Below are positions 26,138 through 34,863 of a stretch of DNA of 64,000 nt, one piece after another. The notes under the pieces were generated by a model. The model did not search any database. It was not told where the DNA came from and saw only the letters and a list, made by a program, of their open reading frames with translations. Position 1 is the stretch's first letter; every line of letters begins with the position of its first letter. The position numbers were made by a program, and so were the translations under genes. Origin of the DNA: Mycolicibacter senuensis (lineage in GTDB: Bacteria > Actinomycetota > Actinomycetes > Mycobacteriales > Mycobacteriaceae); the NCBI RefSeq assembly GCF_003284925.1, contig NZ_QMEX01000010.1, positions 1-64,000 on the forward strand, written 5' to 3'.

Positions 26138-26569
26138 GTGACAACCAGGAAGTTCTCGGCGTCGCCCCTGGTTCTGGGCCTGGCGTTCACCGGCGCGCTT
26201 GCCACCGCCGCCCCGGCTCCCGCCGACGACTCGGCACCCCACCGGGTGCGCTACTTGGTCAGTGCGACCGAAACCGCCCAGGCGAACATCTACTACCGCG
26301 AGGTTCAGCCGCCCAACTTCGGCGAATACAGCCACAACCCGTACCAATACAGCCCGCGTGCCGACGTCACGATCGGGCCGAACCAGCCCTGGATCTTCGA
26401 GACCACCCTGGCCGACCCGCAGAACTGGGCGATGGTGGTGGTGTCGCTGCCGGGGATGCATCCCCAGCTGGCCTCTCCCGGGTTCGTCTGCGAACTGCGC
26501 ATCGACGACGTCGTCGTCGCCACCGACGCCGGCACCAAGGGGGCGCTCTGCTCGCTCCGCACCTGGTGA
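26138..26569 (+). CDS. Small exported protein, MmpS-like
   Basis: A 143-residue protein with a signal peptide (basic MTTRK, hydrophobic core, cleavage likely after APADD or APAPA near 28). The mature part is beta-rich and ends FVCELRIDDVVVATDAGTKG followed by a Cys, a pattern like the C-terminal domain of MmpS proteins (paired Cys around a bound-dye-like beta sandwich). The GTG start has GGAGGAG upstream. It lacks the MmpS transmembrane anchor if the signal is cleaved, and no MmpL is adjacent. It precedes two Mce-associated genes; its function is unknown. Confidence 0.65.
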   Translation: MTTRKFSASPLVLGLAFTGALATAAPAPADDSAPHRVRYLVSATETAQANIYYREVQPPNFGEYSHNPYQYSPRADVTIGPNQPWIFETTLADPQNWAMVVVSLPGMHPQLASPGFVCELRIDDVVVATDAGTKGALCSLRTW

Positions 26570-26665
26570 GAGACCCGGTGCTACCGTTTCGGAGCGGGCT
26601 TGCGAGAGTGCTTGGCCATGTGGGGGACCCTGCCGGAGCTGGGTGGACAACGGACAGGAGGGCAT

Positions 26666-27460
26666 ATGCCGTCGCGTGATCCGGCGAAACCGGGTGGTCG
26701 TGGAAAGCACGCCGCCAAGCGCACCTCGAAGGATGCGCTGACGCTTGCAGAAGCCGAGGCGAAGGCCGCCGAGGCTGCAGCGGAGTTGGCCCGCGCCCGT
26801 GCCGAGCTGCTCAAAGCGCAACAGGGCTCCGAATCGGAACCCAGCCAAGCGGTCGACCTGGAAACCGCACCGGACGTCGAGCCGGCGGGCATCGAAGCCG
26901 ATGATCTGGCGCCGGGTGTCGACGAAGGTGCCGTCGATGAACGGGCTGAACAACCGCGCGGGTTCATCGGCATCCGCAGACAACTGGGGTGGGTGGCGGC
27001 GACGCTGGCCGTACTGGCAATCGGCGGCTTCCTCGCCGTTGATGTGCTGATGCTGTCCCACCATCGCGACGTTGCCCAGCGCCAGCATCAAATGGGCGAG
27101 TACGCCGCGGCCGCCCGTCAGGGCGTGGTCACGCTGATGTCACTGAACTACGAGACAGTCGACGACGACGTCAAGGCGATTCTGGACAACTCCACCGGTG
27201 AGTTCAAGAAGGATTTCGAAGCCCACGCCGGCGACTTCGCCAAGGTGGCCCGCGAGTCCAAAACCGTCACCTCGGTTGACACGGTGGTCTCCGGCGTGGA
27301 ATCGATGTCGGACAACGAGGCGGTGGTGCTGGTCGCGGCCACCACGAAGGTCACCAATACCGCCGGAGCCAAAGAGGAACCCCGCAGTTGGCGCCTGACC
27401 GTGCACCTGGCCCGCGAGGGCGACCAGGTCAAGATGTCGAAGGTGGACTTCGCGGCATGA
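26666..27460 (+). CDS. Mce-associated membrane protein
   Basis: A 264-residue protein of the Mam type found beside mce operons. A long charged, Ala/Glu-rich N-terminal region (1-100, partly coiled coil, about 20-50) precedes one transmembrane helix (about 108-130: LGWVAATLAVLAIGGFLAV). An extracytoplasmic alpha/beta domain follows, with the family pattern of a helix around MSLNYETVDDDVKAILDNST and a final strand pair. The ATG at 26666 follows AGGAGG. Its stop overlaps the start of the second Mam gene. It probably stabilises or assembles the Mce complex whose genes converge from the other side. Confidence 0.8.
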   Translation: MPSRDPAKPGGRGKHAAKRTSKDALTLAEAEAKAAEAAAELARARAELLKAQQGSESEPSQAVDLETAPDVEPAGIEADDLAPGVDEGAVDERAEQPRGFIGIRRQLGWVAATLAVLAIGGFLAVDVLMLSHHRDVAQRQHQMGEYAAAARQGVVTLMSLNYETVDDDVKAILDNSTGEFKKDFEAHAGDFAKVARESKTVTSVDTVVSGVESMSDNEAVVLVAATTKVTNTAGAKEEPRSWRLTVHLAREGDQVKMSKVDFAA

Positions 27461-28080
27461 GCGAATCCGACAGTGATGACCTGACACCCGAAGCGGTCGA
27501 GGACGATTCCGTGACTGCCGACGCCGACGTCGCGCCCGCCGATCCAGCGGCAGCGGAGTCACCTGCCGATCAATCCCAAGCCGGCCCGACGGTCTCAACG
27601 TCGCGCTGGATCGCTGCCACCCTGGGCTTGCTGCTGTTGGCGTCAGCGGGGCTGGCCGGCTGGCTGTACTTCGGTGTGCTCCGGGCAGATCAGCAACTCG
27701 GACCCGCGGCCGAGCAGGCCGTGATGGCCGCCGCCGCCGACGGTGCGGTCGCCGTACTGACGTACGCACCGAAGACGATGGAGCAGGATTTCGCCGCGGC
27801 CGAGAGCCACCTCACCGGTGACTTCCTCTCGCACTACACCGATTTCACCCAGAAGGTCGTCACCCCGGCGGTCAAAGAGAAGGAGGTGCAGACGATCGCG
27901 GCAGTGGTTCGCAAGGGCATCGTGTCGTTGCGTCCCGGCTCCGCCGAGGTGCTGATCTATCTCAACCAGACCACGATCAGCAAGACCAACCCCGACGGCT
28001 CCTACTCGATGAGCAGCGTCAAGGTCGGCTTGGAGAAGCACGGCGGCCGGTGGCTGATCTCCTCGTTCGATCCGGTGTAG
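27457..28080 (+). CDS. Mce-associated membrane protein
   Basis: A 207-residue paralogue of the preceding protein. It has an acidic N-terminal tail (1-48), a transmembrane helix (about 50-72: WIAATLGLLLLASAGLAGWL) and an outer domain with the same helix and strand order ending GRWLISSFDPV, as in Mce-associated proteins. It overlaps the previous gene by four bases. It is convergent with the three secreted proteins that follow mceF, so the two groups face each other across 21 bases. Confidence 0.82.
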   Translation: MSESDSDDLTPEAVEDDSVTADADVAPADPAAAESPADQSQAGPTVSTSRWIAATLGLLLLASAGLAGWLYFGVLRADQQLGPAAEQAVMAAAADGAVAVLTYAPKTMEQDFAAAESHLTGDFLSHYTDFTQKVVTPAVKEKEVQTIAAVVRKGIVSLRPGSAEVLIYLNQTTISKTNPDGSYSMSSVKVGLEKHGGRWLISSFDPV

Positions 28081-28085
28081 GCCAA

Positions 28086-28097
28086 CCCGCTTGCGGG
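28086..28097. terminator. Short hairpin between convergent genes
   Basis: CCCGC and GCGGG flank TT within the 21-base gap between two convergent genes. The stem is short and no T-run follows, so termination here is uncertain. Confidence 0.25.
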
Positions 28098-28101
28098 GGC
28101 G

Positions 28102-28569
28102 CTACATCCGCACCAGCGCGAACGTCCAGGTGTTCACCCCGCCCGGACCATTCATACAGCCCACCTCGAAATGTGATTCGACGACGCCGGCCAGTGTGTT
28201 GGCATCCCAGGTGTAGGTGTCGCGGGTCGGCATCGACGGGCCGAACGGGCAGGTCAGACCGTTGGGGTAATCCGAGGTGAACGAGTACTGACCGTCCACC
28301 AGTCTGGCGGTGCCGCCGTAGTATCCGCGACCGAAGAAATGCGGTCGGTCGATCGCGCTCACCTCAACACAGCCGGCCGGCAGGTCGTCGAACTTGCCCA
28401 TCGTCTCGCACGGGTAGGCCGCCCACACCCACGTCGCATCGGTCCACCGGTTGCTCAGCACCTCGTAGTTGCCGTAGCGCATATCGGCCGCGGCCGTCGG
28501 TGCCACAGCGGTGGCGCCCGCTGCAACCATCAGCGCGCCGAGCGCTGCACCAACAGTGGTTCGCATCAT
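28102..28569 (-). CDS. Secreted protein of unknown function
   Basis: A 155-residue protein with a signal peptide (MMRTTVGAALGALMVAAG, cleavage near AAAD at about 29). The mature part is rich in Tyr, Trp and Gly, with four Cys (two disulfides possible) and segments such as SNRWTDATWVWAAYPCETM. Two adjacent ATG codons (28569, 28566) can start it. It is the last of three small exported proteins after mceF; such genes often trail mycobacterial mce operons. It is similar in style to the gene ending at 29043, which also has the pattern of a secreted beta-rich domain, but I recognise no family function. Confidence 0.7.
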   Translation of the reverse strand: MMRTTVGAALGALMVAAGATAVAPTAAADMRYGNYEVLSNRWTDATWVWAAYPCETMGKFDDLPAGCVEVSAIDRPHFFGRGYYGGTARLVDGQYSFTSDYPNGLTCPFGPSMPTRDTYTWDANTLAGVVESHFEVGCMNGPGGVNTWTFALVRM

Positions 28570-28607
28570 GGGTCGGACTCCCTCGACTTGCCAGGATTGT
28601 TGTGTCG

Positions 28608-29027
28608 CTAGAGGTCTCCGCGACGCCACCGGGCCTCGCCGTCGGCAACGCAGGCCAAAAAGAGTCCGTCGGGCGCCTGCGCCACCTCGCCGACGTACTC
28701 GTCGCACCTGCTGTTCTCCTCCTTGATGCCGTGCATCTCCGGGGAACGGAACCAGCGCGGCTCGTACCGGCGGGGCGATCCGCAGTACACCAGCCTGCCC
28801 GGCAGGGTCGACGGCCCTGCGACAGCGGACCCGAAGACGAAGTAGGTGGTGTTGGAGCACGGCGCACCCAGCACGACATTCGGCGCGATTCCCGGTGTGC
28901 ACGCCGGGACGTCGCACATCGGCACGTAGGGGTCGGCCACCGACGGCGCCGCCGAGGTCACCGCGGCCACCGCCCCGGCGGCCACAGCAGCCGCGGCGAA
29001 CGCCATCATCACACGGGTGTTCCGCAT
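28608..29027 (-). CDS. Secreted cysteine-rich protein of unknown function
   Basis: A 139-residue protein with a signal peptide (MRNTRVMMAFAAAAVAAGAV, cleavage near SVAD at about 32). The mature part contains six Cys, possibly three disulfides, with PMCDVPACTPGIAPN close to the N-terminus and SRCDEYVGEVAQAPDG later. It lies between two other exported proteins in the minus-strand unit downstream of mceF. No enzymatic motif is visible. It may be a periplasmic accessory of the Mce system by position only. Confidence 0.68.
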   Translation of the reverse strand: MRNTRVMMAFAAAAVAAGAVAAVTSAAPSVADPYVPMCDVPACTPGIAPNVVLGAPCSNTTYFVFGSAVAGPSTLPGRLVYCGSPRRYEPRWFRSPEMHGIKEENSRCDEYVGEVAQAPDGLFLACVADGEARWRRGDL

Positions 29028-29042
29028 CGTGTCTCCTACCGC

Positions 29043-29549
29043 CTAAAGCCGCCGCACGCTCAGCGGCATGGTGATCACCGTGGGCTGGTTGCGTCCACAG
29101 GCCCCCGAGACGCCGATCGTTCTGTCGTAGCCGACCAGCAGGTCGATGTTGCGTTTGTCGTACTGGCCGTTGGAGTCGCTGCCCTGGAACTGGTAGCGCT
29201 GCCGCCCCGGCGAGGTGGTGCCGTCCGGGCAGGTCTGCCAGTTCTCATGGAAGCGGTCGACGATCCACCGCGAGGTGCGAAATTCCAGCGGCGCGGTCCA
29301 GCCCTGGTCGCTGCTGACCTGGCCGGTACAGACGTGCGCGTTCTCGCAACTGGAGCTGAACGTCCACACCGACGAGACGGTGACTTCGTCCATGAACACT
29401 TCGTTGGTCTTGGCCCAGTCTCCGCTCGAAGTGACCCGGTAGGGGCCGTTGAGCTCGAAGCCCAGGGCGGCATGCGCCGGCGGCGCCGGGGCCATCCCGG
29501 CAACAAGCCCGAACGCCGCTGTCGCGGCGGCTAATTCGCGTACCTGCAT
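29043..29549 (-). CDS. Secreted protein following mceF
   Basis: A 168-residue protein with a signal peptide (hydrophobic 5-25, cleavage after AHA at about 27). The mature part begins ALGFELNGPYRVTSSGDWAKT and has four Cys in two likely disulfide pairs. The pattern GPYRV...SNGDWAKTN is seen in small exported mycobacterial proteins near mce loci. The ATG at 29549 has GGAGG upstream and lies 17 bases past the mceF stop, so it is part of the mce transcript. Its function is unknown. Confidence 0.72.
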   Translation of the reverse strand: MQVRELAAATAAFGLVAGMAPAPPAHAALGFELNGPYRVTSSGDWAKTNEVFMDEVTVSSVWTFSSSCENAHVCTGQVSSDQGWTAPLEFRTSRWIVDRFHENWQTCPDGTTSPGRQRYQFQGSDSNGQYDKRNIDLLVGYDRTIGVSGACGRNQPTVITMPLSVRRL

Positions 29550-29566
29550 GTTATGTCCTCCTTCGG

Positions 29567-31111
29567 CTAGGACGGCATCAGGTCGGTCCACGTCTTGGGG
29601 CCCGAACCGGGCACCAGGTTGGTCTGCTGCTCGTAGCGCCCGTCGGGGGTCATGTACTTGCCGGTGTTCGGGTCATAGGGCAACACCGCCACCGGTGGCC
29701 GCTGCTCAGCACTCCCGTCGTGCCCGGCGAACGGCGGCGGCGGCGCCGGAACCTCGGGCCGGGGGGAATCCGGTGATGTCCCCGACGGGGTGGCCCACGG
29801 CGGCAACGGGGTGCCCCCGGTCGGGGCGAAGATCCGGTCGTTGAAATCGGCCCGGTCGTCGATCGGGATGCCCTGCTTGAGCAGGTTCGGGTCGATGGGG
29901 CCGGGTCCGGTGAGGTGCTGACGCATCGCGATGGGCACGAACCCCTTCGGGTCGTCGCACAGTTCGACCGTGGGCGCGCGCTTACCCGGGTGCTCGATAC
30001 ACGGGAAGTTGCGGGCGCCGCGCACCGACACCGGGGAATCCTGCGGGAGTTTGCAGTACAACCCATCGGGGGTGTCGATCGTGGTGGTGTCGGCCGGGGA
30101 GCGCCAGGAGGAGGCCGGCAGAAACCCCACGGTGCACGGGTTGGGGTCACCGAAGGTGAGGGTGAAGTCGCCCTGCGGCAGACCGGTCGGGTTGTTCTTG
30201 GGCAGACCGAACGACTGCTGGGCCGCAATGTATCCGGGCAACAGCACCATCAACTGTTCCAGCGATGGGTTGTAGACCATCAACACCTGCCCCAGAGTGT
30301 TCAGGTTCGCCAGCAGAATCGGCAGCGTGGGCTTGAGATCCTGCATCAGACCGGACACCTCCTCGGCGAATCCGGGACCGCGCTGCAAGATCGCGCGCAA
30401 CTGCGGGTCGTTGACGGCGACCTGTTCGGAGATCCCGGCCACGCTGCGCGCCCAGGTCCGGATCGCGTCGGTGCTTTTCTCCTGGGAGTCCAGCAGTGGC
30501 GCACCGTCATCGACCAGCTTGCGCACCTTGTCGGCGACCCGGTTGGCGTCACCGCTGATCGTGGTCGCCGAATCCAGCAGTGATTGGAAGTCGTAACCCG
30601 CGCCGTCGAAGGCTTGGAAGGTCTCGTCGAGCAAGTCGCTGAGCCGGTCCTTGGGGATGCTGTCGACCAGGGCACTGACCTGATCGAGCATCGGACCGAC
30701 TTGTTGGGGCACTTGCGTGTCGGACGCCGCGATCACCGAGCCGTTCTGCAGGTACGGACCGCCGTCGCTGCGCGGCAGCAGATCGACATACTGCTCGCCG
30801 ATCGCCGAAACGCTACGCACCGCGGCGGTCAGATCCGCCGGGATCTTCGGTGATCGACTCAGCGACAACGTGGCGCGCACGCCGCCCGGCGTCAGCTCGA
30901 CGTTGGTGACCGTGCCGATCTGCACCCCGTTGTAGGTGACGTTGGAGAATCGGTAGAGCCCGCCGGTCTCCGGCAGGTCCAGCTTGACCGTGACCCGGCC
31001 GATCCCGAGCAGGGTCGGCACCTGCATGTAGCCGAAGATCATGGCTGAAACGCCGATCACCGATGCTATGAGGAACAGGGCCAGCTGAATGCGTACGAAG
31101 CGTGTCAGCAT
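29567..31111 (-). CDS. mceF: MceF, Mce-family lipid-transport subunit
   Basis: A 514-residue Mce protein. An N-terminal transmembrane/signal helix (about 8-30) is followed by the Mce/MlaD beta-barrel domain (about 38-115, with GLYRFSNVTYNGVQIGTV), the long helical MCE region (about 130-300) that forms the transport needle, and a Pro-rich C-terminal tail. Its length matches Mce1F. It is the last of six mce genes and starts directly after the mceE stop. With the other five it should form a hexameric tunnel moving lipids or steroids across the cell envelope. Confidence 0.92.
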   Translation of the reverse strand: MLTRFVRIQLALFLIASVIGVSAMIFGYMQVPTLLGIGRVTVKLDLPETGGLYRFSNVTYNGVQIGTVTNVELTPGGVRATLSLSRSPKIPADLTAAVRSVSAIGEQYVDLLPRSDGGPYLQNGSVIAASDTQVPQQVGPMLDQVSALVDSIPKDRLSDLLDETFQAFDGAGYDFQSLLDSATTISGDANRVADKVRKLVDDGAPLLDSQEKSTDAIRTWARSVAGISEQVAVNDPQLRAILQRGPGFAEEVSGLMQDLKPTLPILLANLNTLGQVLMVYNPSLEQLMVLLPGYIAAQQSFGLPKNNPTGLPQGDFTLTFGDPNPCTVGFLPASSWRSPADTTTIDTPDGLYCKLPQDSPVSVRGARNFPCIEHPGKRAPTVELCDDPKGFVPIAMRQHLTGPGPIDPNLLKQGIPIDDRADFNDRIFAPTGGTPLPPWATPSGTSPDSPRPEVPAPPPPFAGHDGSAEQRPPVAVLPYDPNTGKYMTPDGRYEQQTNLVPGSGPKTWTDLMPS

Positions 31112-32275
31112 CTATCCACCGCCTCCCGACCCGAGAGTTCCCGGCGGTAAGCCCTGGCTCGAAGCCTGCAGAATCGGTTCTTGCAGCGGGTCGTAGGAAT
31201 AGTTCAGATACCACGGGTCACCGGGCGCCGGAACGAGTTTCGCATCTTCGTCACCCCACTGGGTGCCGGCGAACAGCGCCCGCTTGAGTCGCGGTTTGGT
31301 GAGGTCGAAGACGGCGAACAGATTCAGGAAGTCACCCCGCACGGCGCGCTCGATCGCATTGGGCCCGTACGGGAAAGCCGAGGCGTAGGCGACCGCCGAG
31401 TTGAGCTCCGGGCCGATGTTGGCCAGCGACCGCAACGCCGGTTCGATGTGGATGAGGTCGGAGACCAGTTCGCGCCCAGAATCATTGACCAGCCCGGCCG
31501 ACAGATCGCCGAACTGGCCGAGTTTGGTCAACGCGGTGACGAACTTGGGCCGCTCCTTGATCAAGACGTCGATGGCCGGAGGAATCTTGTCCAACGCACG
31601 GTGGATGGTGTCGCGCTGCCCGGCGAATGCCGTGGCCGTCCGGTTCATCTCACCGATCGCCTCGACGATGTTGTTCCGCTGCCGATCCAGCGCACCGGTG
31701 AAGTTGTCCAGCCGGACGATCAGATCGCGGATGTCGGCCTCCCGGCCCGCCATGGAGGTGCTGAAGTTGTGGATGATGTCACCGATCTGGCCGAGCCCTC
31801 CCCCGTTGACGATTACCGCCAGCGACGACAGGGTCTGCTCGGTGGAGGGGTACGTCGACGAGTCGCTCAGCGGTATGGTCGCGCCGGGTGCCAGCCGCCC
31901 CGTCGGCTGCTGCCCGATCGGCGGATTGAGCGCCAGATGCATCGAACCGAGCAGGCTGGTCTGCCCGACGGTCGCCACCGCATTGGCCGGGACCTCGACG
32001 CCGGGGTTGACCGCGATGTCGACATTGGCGTGCCAGTCGGTGACGGTCATCTTGCCGACGCTGCCGACCACCACATCGGAGAGCATCACCGGCGAATTAG
32101 ATTCCAATGTCCCGACATTGGCCAGCCGGACGGTGAAATGCTGCGCTCCGGAACCGCGTCCTTGAACACCCGGCAGCGCCACCGAGTTCAGACCGCCGAA
32201 GGCGCAGCCGGTCGTGGTGGCGGCGACCACGAGGGCGAGCGCCGCGCTGCGCCGCAGTGAGCGTAGACCGATCAT
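31112..32275 (-). CDS. mceE: MceE, Mce-family lipoprotein
   Basis: A 387-residue Mce protein. The N-terminal signal ends in the lipobox TTGC-A (Cys about 24), as expected for the E subunit (LprK/LprN type), which is the lipid-anchored member. The MlaD-like domain follows (about 45-120), then the helical needle part. The ATG at 32275 overlaps the mceD stop (ATGA), so an open extension upstream is rejected. Length agrees with known MceE proteins (about 380-390). Confidence 0.92.
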   Translation of the reverse strand: MIGLRSLRRSAALALVVAATTTGCAFGGLNSVALPGVQGRGSGAQHFTVRLANVGTLESNSPVMLSDVVVGSVGKMTVTDWHANVDIAVNPGVEVPANAVATVGQTSLLGSMHLALNPPIGQQPTGRLAPGATIPLSDSSTYPSTEQTLSSLAVIVNGGGLGQIGDIIHNFSTSMAGREADIRDLIVRLDNFTGALDRQRNNIVEAIGEMNRTATAFAGQRDTIHRALDKIPPAIDVLIKERPKFVTALTKLGQFGDLSAGLVNDSGRELVSDLIHIEPALRSLANIGPELNSAVAYASAFPYGPNAIERAVRGDFLNLFAVFDLTKPRLKRALFAGTQWGDEDAKLVPAPGDPWYLNYSYDPLQEPILQASSQGLPPGTLGSGGGG

Positions 32276-33726
32276 GGCGAGGGTGTCCCTTCCGCCGGCA
32301 ACGGACCGGGCAATCCAGGCGGCGGGCCCGGAGGCGGCGGGCCGGGCAACAGCATCCCGTCGAAGGTGGTCGGACTGGGCAGCGGCACACCGGGATTCAG
32401 TGGCGGTGTCGCCGCGGCCGGCAATCCGTCGGGCGCAAGGGAACCGCGCGGTTGCAGCGGATCCGTCCAGCCCGGCGGCGGCGGGACGTCGCCGTGCAGC
32501 CCGGTGTAGGCCGAGATCGACGGTTCCTGTTCCGGCAGGCTTCCCGGGTGCTCGGCGTGCGGCATCAACGCCGGGTCGGTATAGATCAACTTCTCCGGGC
32601 TGGCCGCCTTGGTCAGATACGGAGACATCGGCAACGGCATCCCGTTGAAATTCAGCAACCGCATGGCCGGCCCGAGGTACCCCTCGCACAATTTGCCGGT
32701 CTCCGTCGACGTCACGTTGCCGATCGCACCGGTCATCGTGCAGATCGCCTGAACCGGATTGCTGAAGTTCGCGAACGCGAACGAGCCCACCGGGGTCCCG
32801 CTGGTCACGTTGTACATATTGAGTGTGTTGGCGATCGCATTCGGGGTGATGTGCAGGATATTGCGGATCGCATTCTTCGAATCCACCAGCGTCTGGCTGA
32901 CAGCGGCCACACCCCGCAGCGCCTCGGCAGTTTCGGCGCGGCTCCCCGCCACGAAATCCCGCACCGTGTCGATCGCGCCCGCGAAGTCGGTGAGAGCGGC
33001 ATCCAAGTTGGATCGGCTGTCGTTGACCACACTGGTCAACGTGGCGAGCCGCGACTCGAACACCACGATCTGCTGATCGCTGTCACGCAGCGCCGTCACG
33101 AACGTCTGCAGGCCCGTAATGATGTCGACGATGTTTCCGCTGCCCTCGGCGAAGATCCGGGCCATACCGGAGAGTTGAGCCAAGGTCTCGCGCAGTTTGG
33201 CGCCGTTGCCGTCCATCGCATTGGCCGCACTGTCGATGAAGCGCGACGCCGACGTTCCCGAAACACCGCTGCGCGGACCCAGTTCCGCGGCAAGCCGGTT
33301 CAACTGGGTCTTGACCTCATCCCACTCGACCGGGACCGCGGTGTGCTCACGCGGGATCACCGCGCCGTCAGGCAGGGTCGGCCCGTCGCCTCGATGGTAG
33401 GCGGGGGTGAGCTGGACGAACCGCGCCGCCACCAGGTTGGGTGCGACGATGACGGCTTTGGCGTCGGCCGGGATCGGCACCTTGCGGTCGACGCGCAGGG
33501 TGAGCTTGGCCTGGGTGCCCTGCGGTTCGATGCTGTCGATGGTGCCGACCTTCACCCCGGCGACCCGGACCTCATCACCGGGATAGATGGCGGTTGCGGT
33601 GGAGAAGTACGCAGTGATCTTGGTCGGCTTCAGCACGGTGTGACGGATCAGGATGCCCGCGCCCGCCAGCACCAGCAGCGCCGCCACGGCCGCCGCCGCG
33701 ATCTGCAGTGATCTACGAGTCTTCAT
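32272..33726 (-). CDS. mceD: MceD, Mce-family lipid-transport subunit
   Basis: A 484-residue Mce protein with an N-terminal membrane helix (about 8-28), the MlaD domain (about 35-110: IYPGDEVRVAGVKVGTIDSI), a helical section (about 130-300) and a C-terminal Pro-rich tail of some 90 residues ending in PPPGPPPGLPGPLP. The Pro-rich tail is typical for D subunits. It overlaps mceC and mceE by four bases on each side. It should be one of six chains in the Mce tunnel. Confidence 0.92.
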   Translation of the reverse strand: MKTRRSLQIAAAAVAALLVLAGAGILIRHTVLKPTKITAYFSTATAIYPGDEVRVAGVKVGTIDSIEPQGTQAKLTLRVDRKVPIPADAKAVIVAPNLVAARFVQLTPAYHRGDGPTLPDGAVIPREHTAVPVEWDEVKTQLNRLAAELGPRSGVSGTSASRFIDSAANAMDGNGAKLRETLAQLSGMARIFAEGSGNIVDIITGLQTFVTALRDSDQQIVVFESRLATLTSVVNDSRSNLDAALTDFAGAIDTVRDFVAGSRAETAEALRGVAAVSQTLVDSKNAIRNILHITPNAIANTLNMYNVTSGTPVGSFAFANFSNPVQAICTMTGAIGNVTSTETGKLCEGYLGPAMRLLNFNGMPLPMSPYLTKAASPEKLIYTDPALMPHAEHPGSLPEQEPSISAYTGLHGDVPPPPGWTDPLQPRGSLAPDGLPAAATPPLNPGVPLPSPTTFDGMLLPGPPPPGPPPGLPGPLPAEGTPSP

Positions 33727-34817
33727 CGCGGCGGCAGGTCTCCTGGTTGCGGAATCCCGTTGATCGGGAACGGCAGTTCGGCACGCGGACCGGCATTGTC
33801 CGGCGGTTGCCCCGCGTCGACGCCGCGGCGGAAGCCGAAGATGTAGTCGAAGAACGGCTGGAACAGCTGCGGCAGGAACAGGTTCGGAACATAGGCGCTG
33901 TAGTAGGACCCGTTGGACACCGTCTCGCCTTGGGTGAGTTCGTATTTGGCCAGGCCCGGCAGCGCCTTGGCGAGGTTGTCCCGGTTCTTCTCCAGGATCT
34001 TGTTCAGCTCGATGATCTTCGCCAGCGTCGGTTTGAGCTGTTCGTTGTTCTGGGCGACGAGTTCAGACAGCTGCCGCGACACCGCCGACGTGCTGACCAG
34101 TAGGTTGACGATCGCCTGCCGACGGGTGTTGAGCACATCGACGAGGCTGTCGGCGTCCAGGATCAGCGAGTTGATCTGCTGGCTGCGTTCGGAGAGCACG
34201 CCGGTGAGCTCGGCGGCCGATTTCAGCAGGTCGGCGAGGCCCTCGTTGCGGCTGTGGACCGCTCGGGACAGCCTGCTCAGGCCGTCGAACGTCGGCCCCA
34301 GCTGCGGCGCGATCTGGTCGATGGTGTCCGACAGGGTGTCCAACGACCGGTTCAGTGATTCGGTGTCGGTGCCGGCGGTATTGGACGTCAGTTCGCCGAC
34401 CGCGTCGACCAGCGAGTACGGCGAGGACGTGCGGGTGAGCGGGATGACATCCAGCGGGCGCATCTTGTCGCTGCCGGCGGGCTCCACCGTCAGCACCCGC
34501 TCGCCGAGCAACGACCCGGTGCGGATGTGCGCGGTGGTCTGCGAGCCCAGCGGGTACTTGCCGGCCAGCGTGAACGTCACCAGAGCGTCGCCGTTGTCGA
34601 GTGCGACATCGGTGACCGAGCCGACCTTGATCCCCGACAGCGTGACGTCGGCACCGGTGCTCAGGCCACCGGCTTCGGCGAACCGGGCCTGGTAACGCAC
34701 GCTGGTGGCCCACTGGATCAACTGCTCGGGCTGCAACCCGATCGCGACGATGAAGGCCACGACCACGATGCCGATCAGGCCCATCCTGCTCAATTGGCTG
34801 CCACGGTATTTCAGCAT
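33723..34817 (-). CDS. mceC: MceC, Mce-family lipid-transport subunit
   Basis: A 364-residue Mce protein: N-terminal helix (about 10-30), MlaD domain (about 36-115, with GGLSTGADVTLSGIKVGSV), helical needle segment (about 140-300) and a short tail. The length is close to Mce4C (about 357) and well below Mce1C (515), suggesting an Mce4-like or environmental-type operon. The start lies 46 bases after the mceB stop, the only real gap inside the mce genes; its stop overlaps mceD. Confidence 0.92.
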   Translation of the reverse strand: MLKYRGSQLSRMGLIGIVVVAFIVAIGLQPEQLIQWATSVRYQARFAEAGGLSTGADVTLSGIKVGSVTDVALDNGDALVTFTLAGKYPLGSQTTAHIRTGSLLGERVLTVEPAGSDKMRPLDVIPLTRTSSPYSLVDAVGELTSNTAGTDTESLNRSLDTLSDTIDQIAPQLGPTFDGLSRLSRAVHSRNEGLADLLKSAAELTGVLSERSQQINSLILDADSLVDVLNTRRQAIVNLLVSTSAVSRQLSELVAQNNEQLKPTLAKIIELNKILEKNRDNLAKALPGLAKYELTQGETVSNGSYYSAYVPNLFLPQLFQPFFDYIFGFRRGVDAGQPPDNAGPRAELPFPINGIPQPGDLPPR

Positions 34818-34863
34818 CGGTGGCTCCCCCGCTGTGCCGGCGCAGCGGCGGGCAGCACGCCGC

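Noticed and set aside
26600..26665. Longer N-terminus of the first Mce-associated protein
   Set aside because: The ATG at 26666 has a clear AGGAGG; the added residues look random.
32276..32689. Upstream extension of mceE
   Set aside because: It overlaps mceD entirely and the true start at 32275 gives a proper lipoprotein signal and an ATGA overlap.
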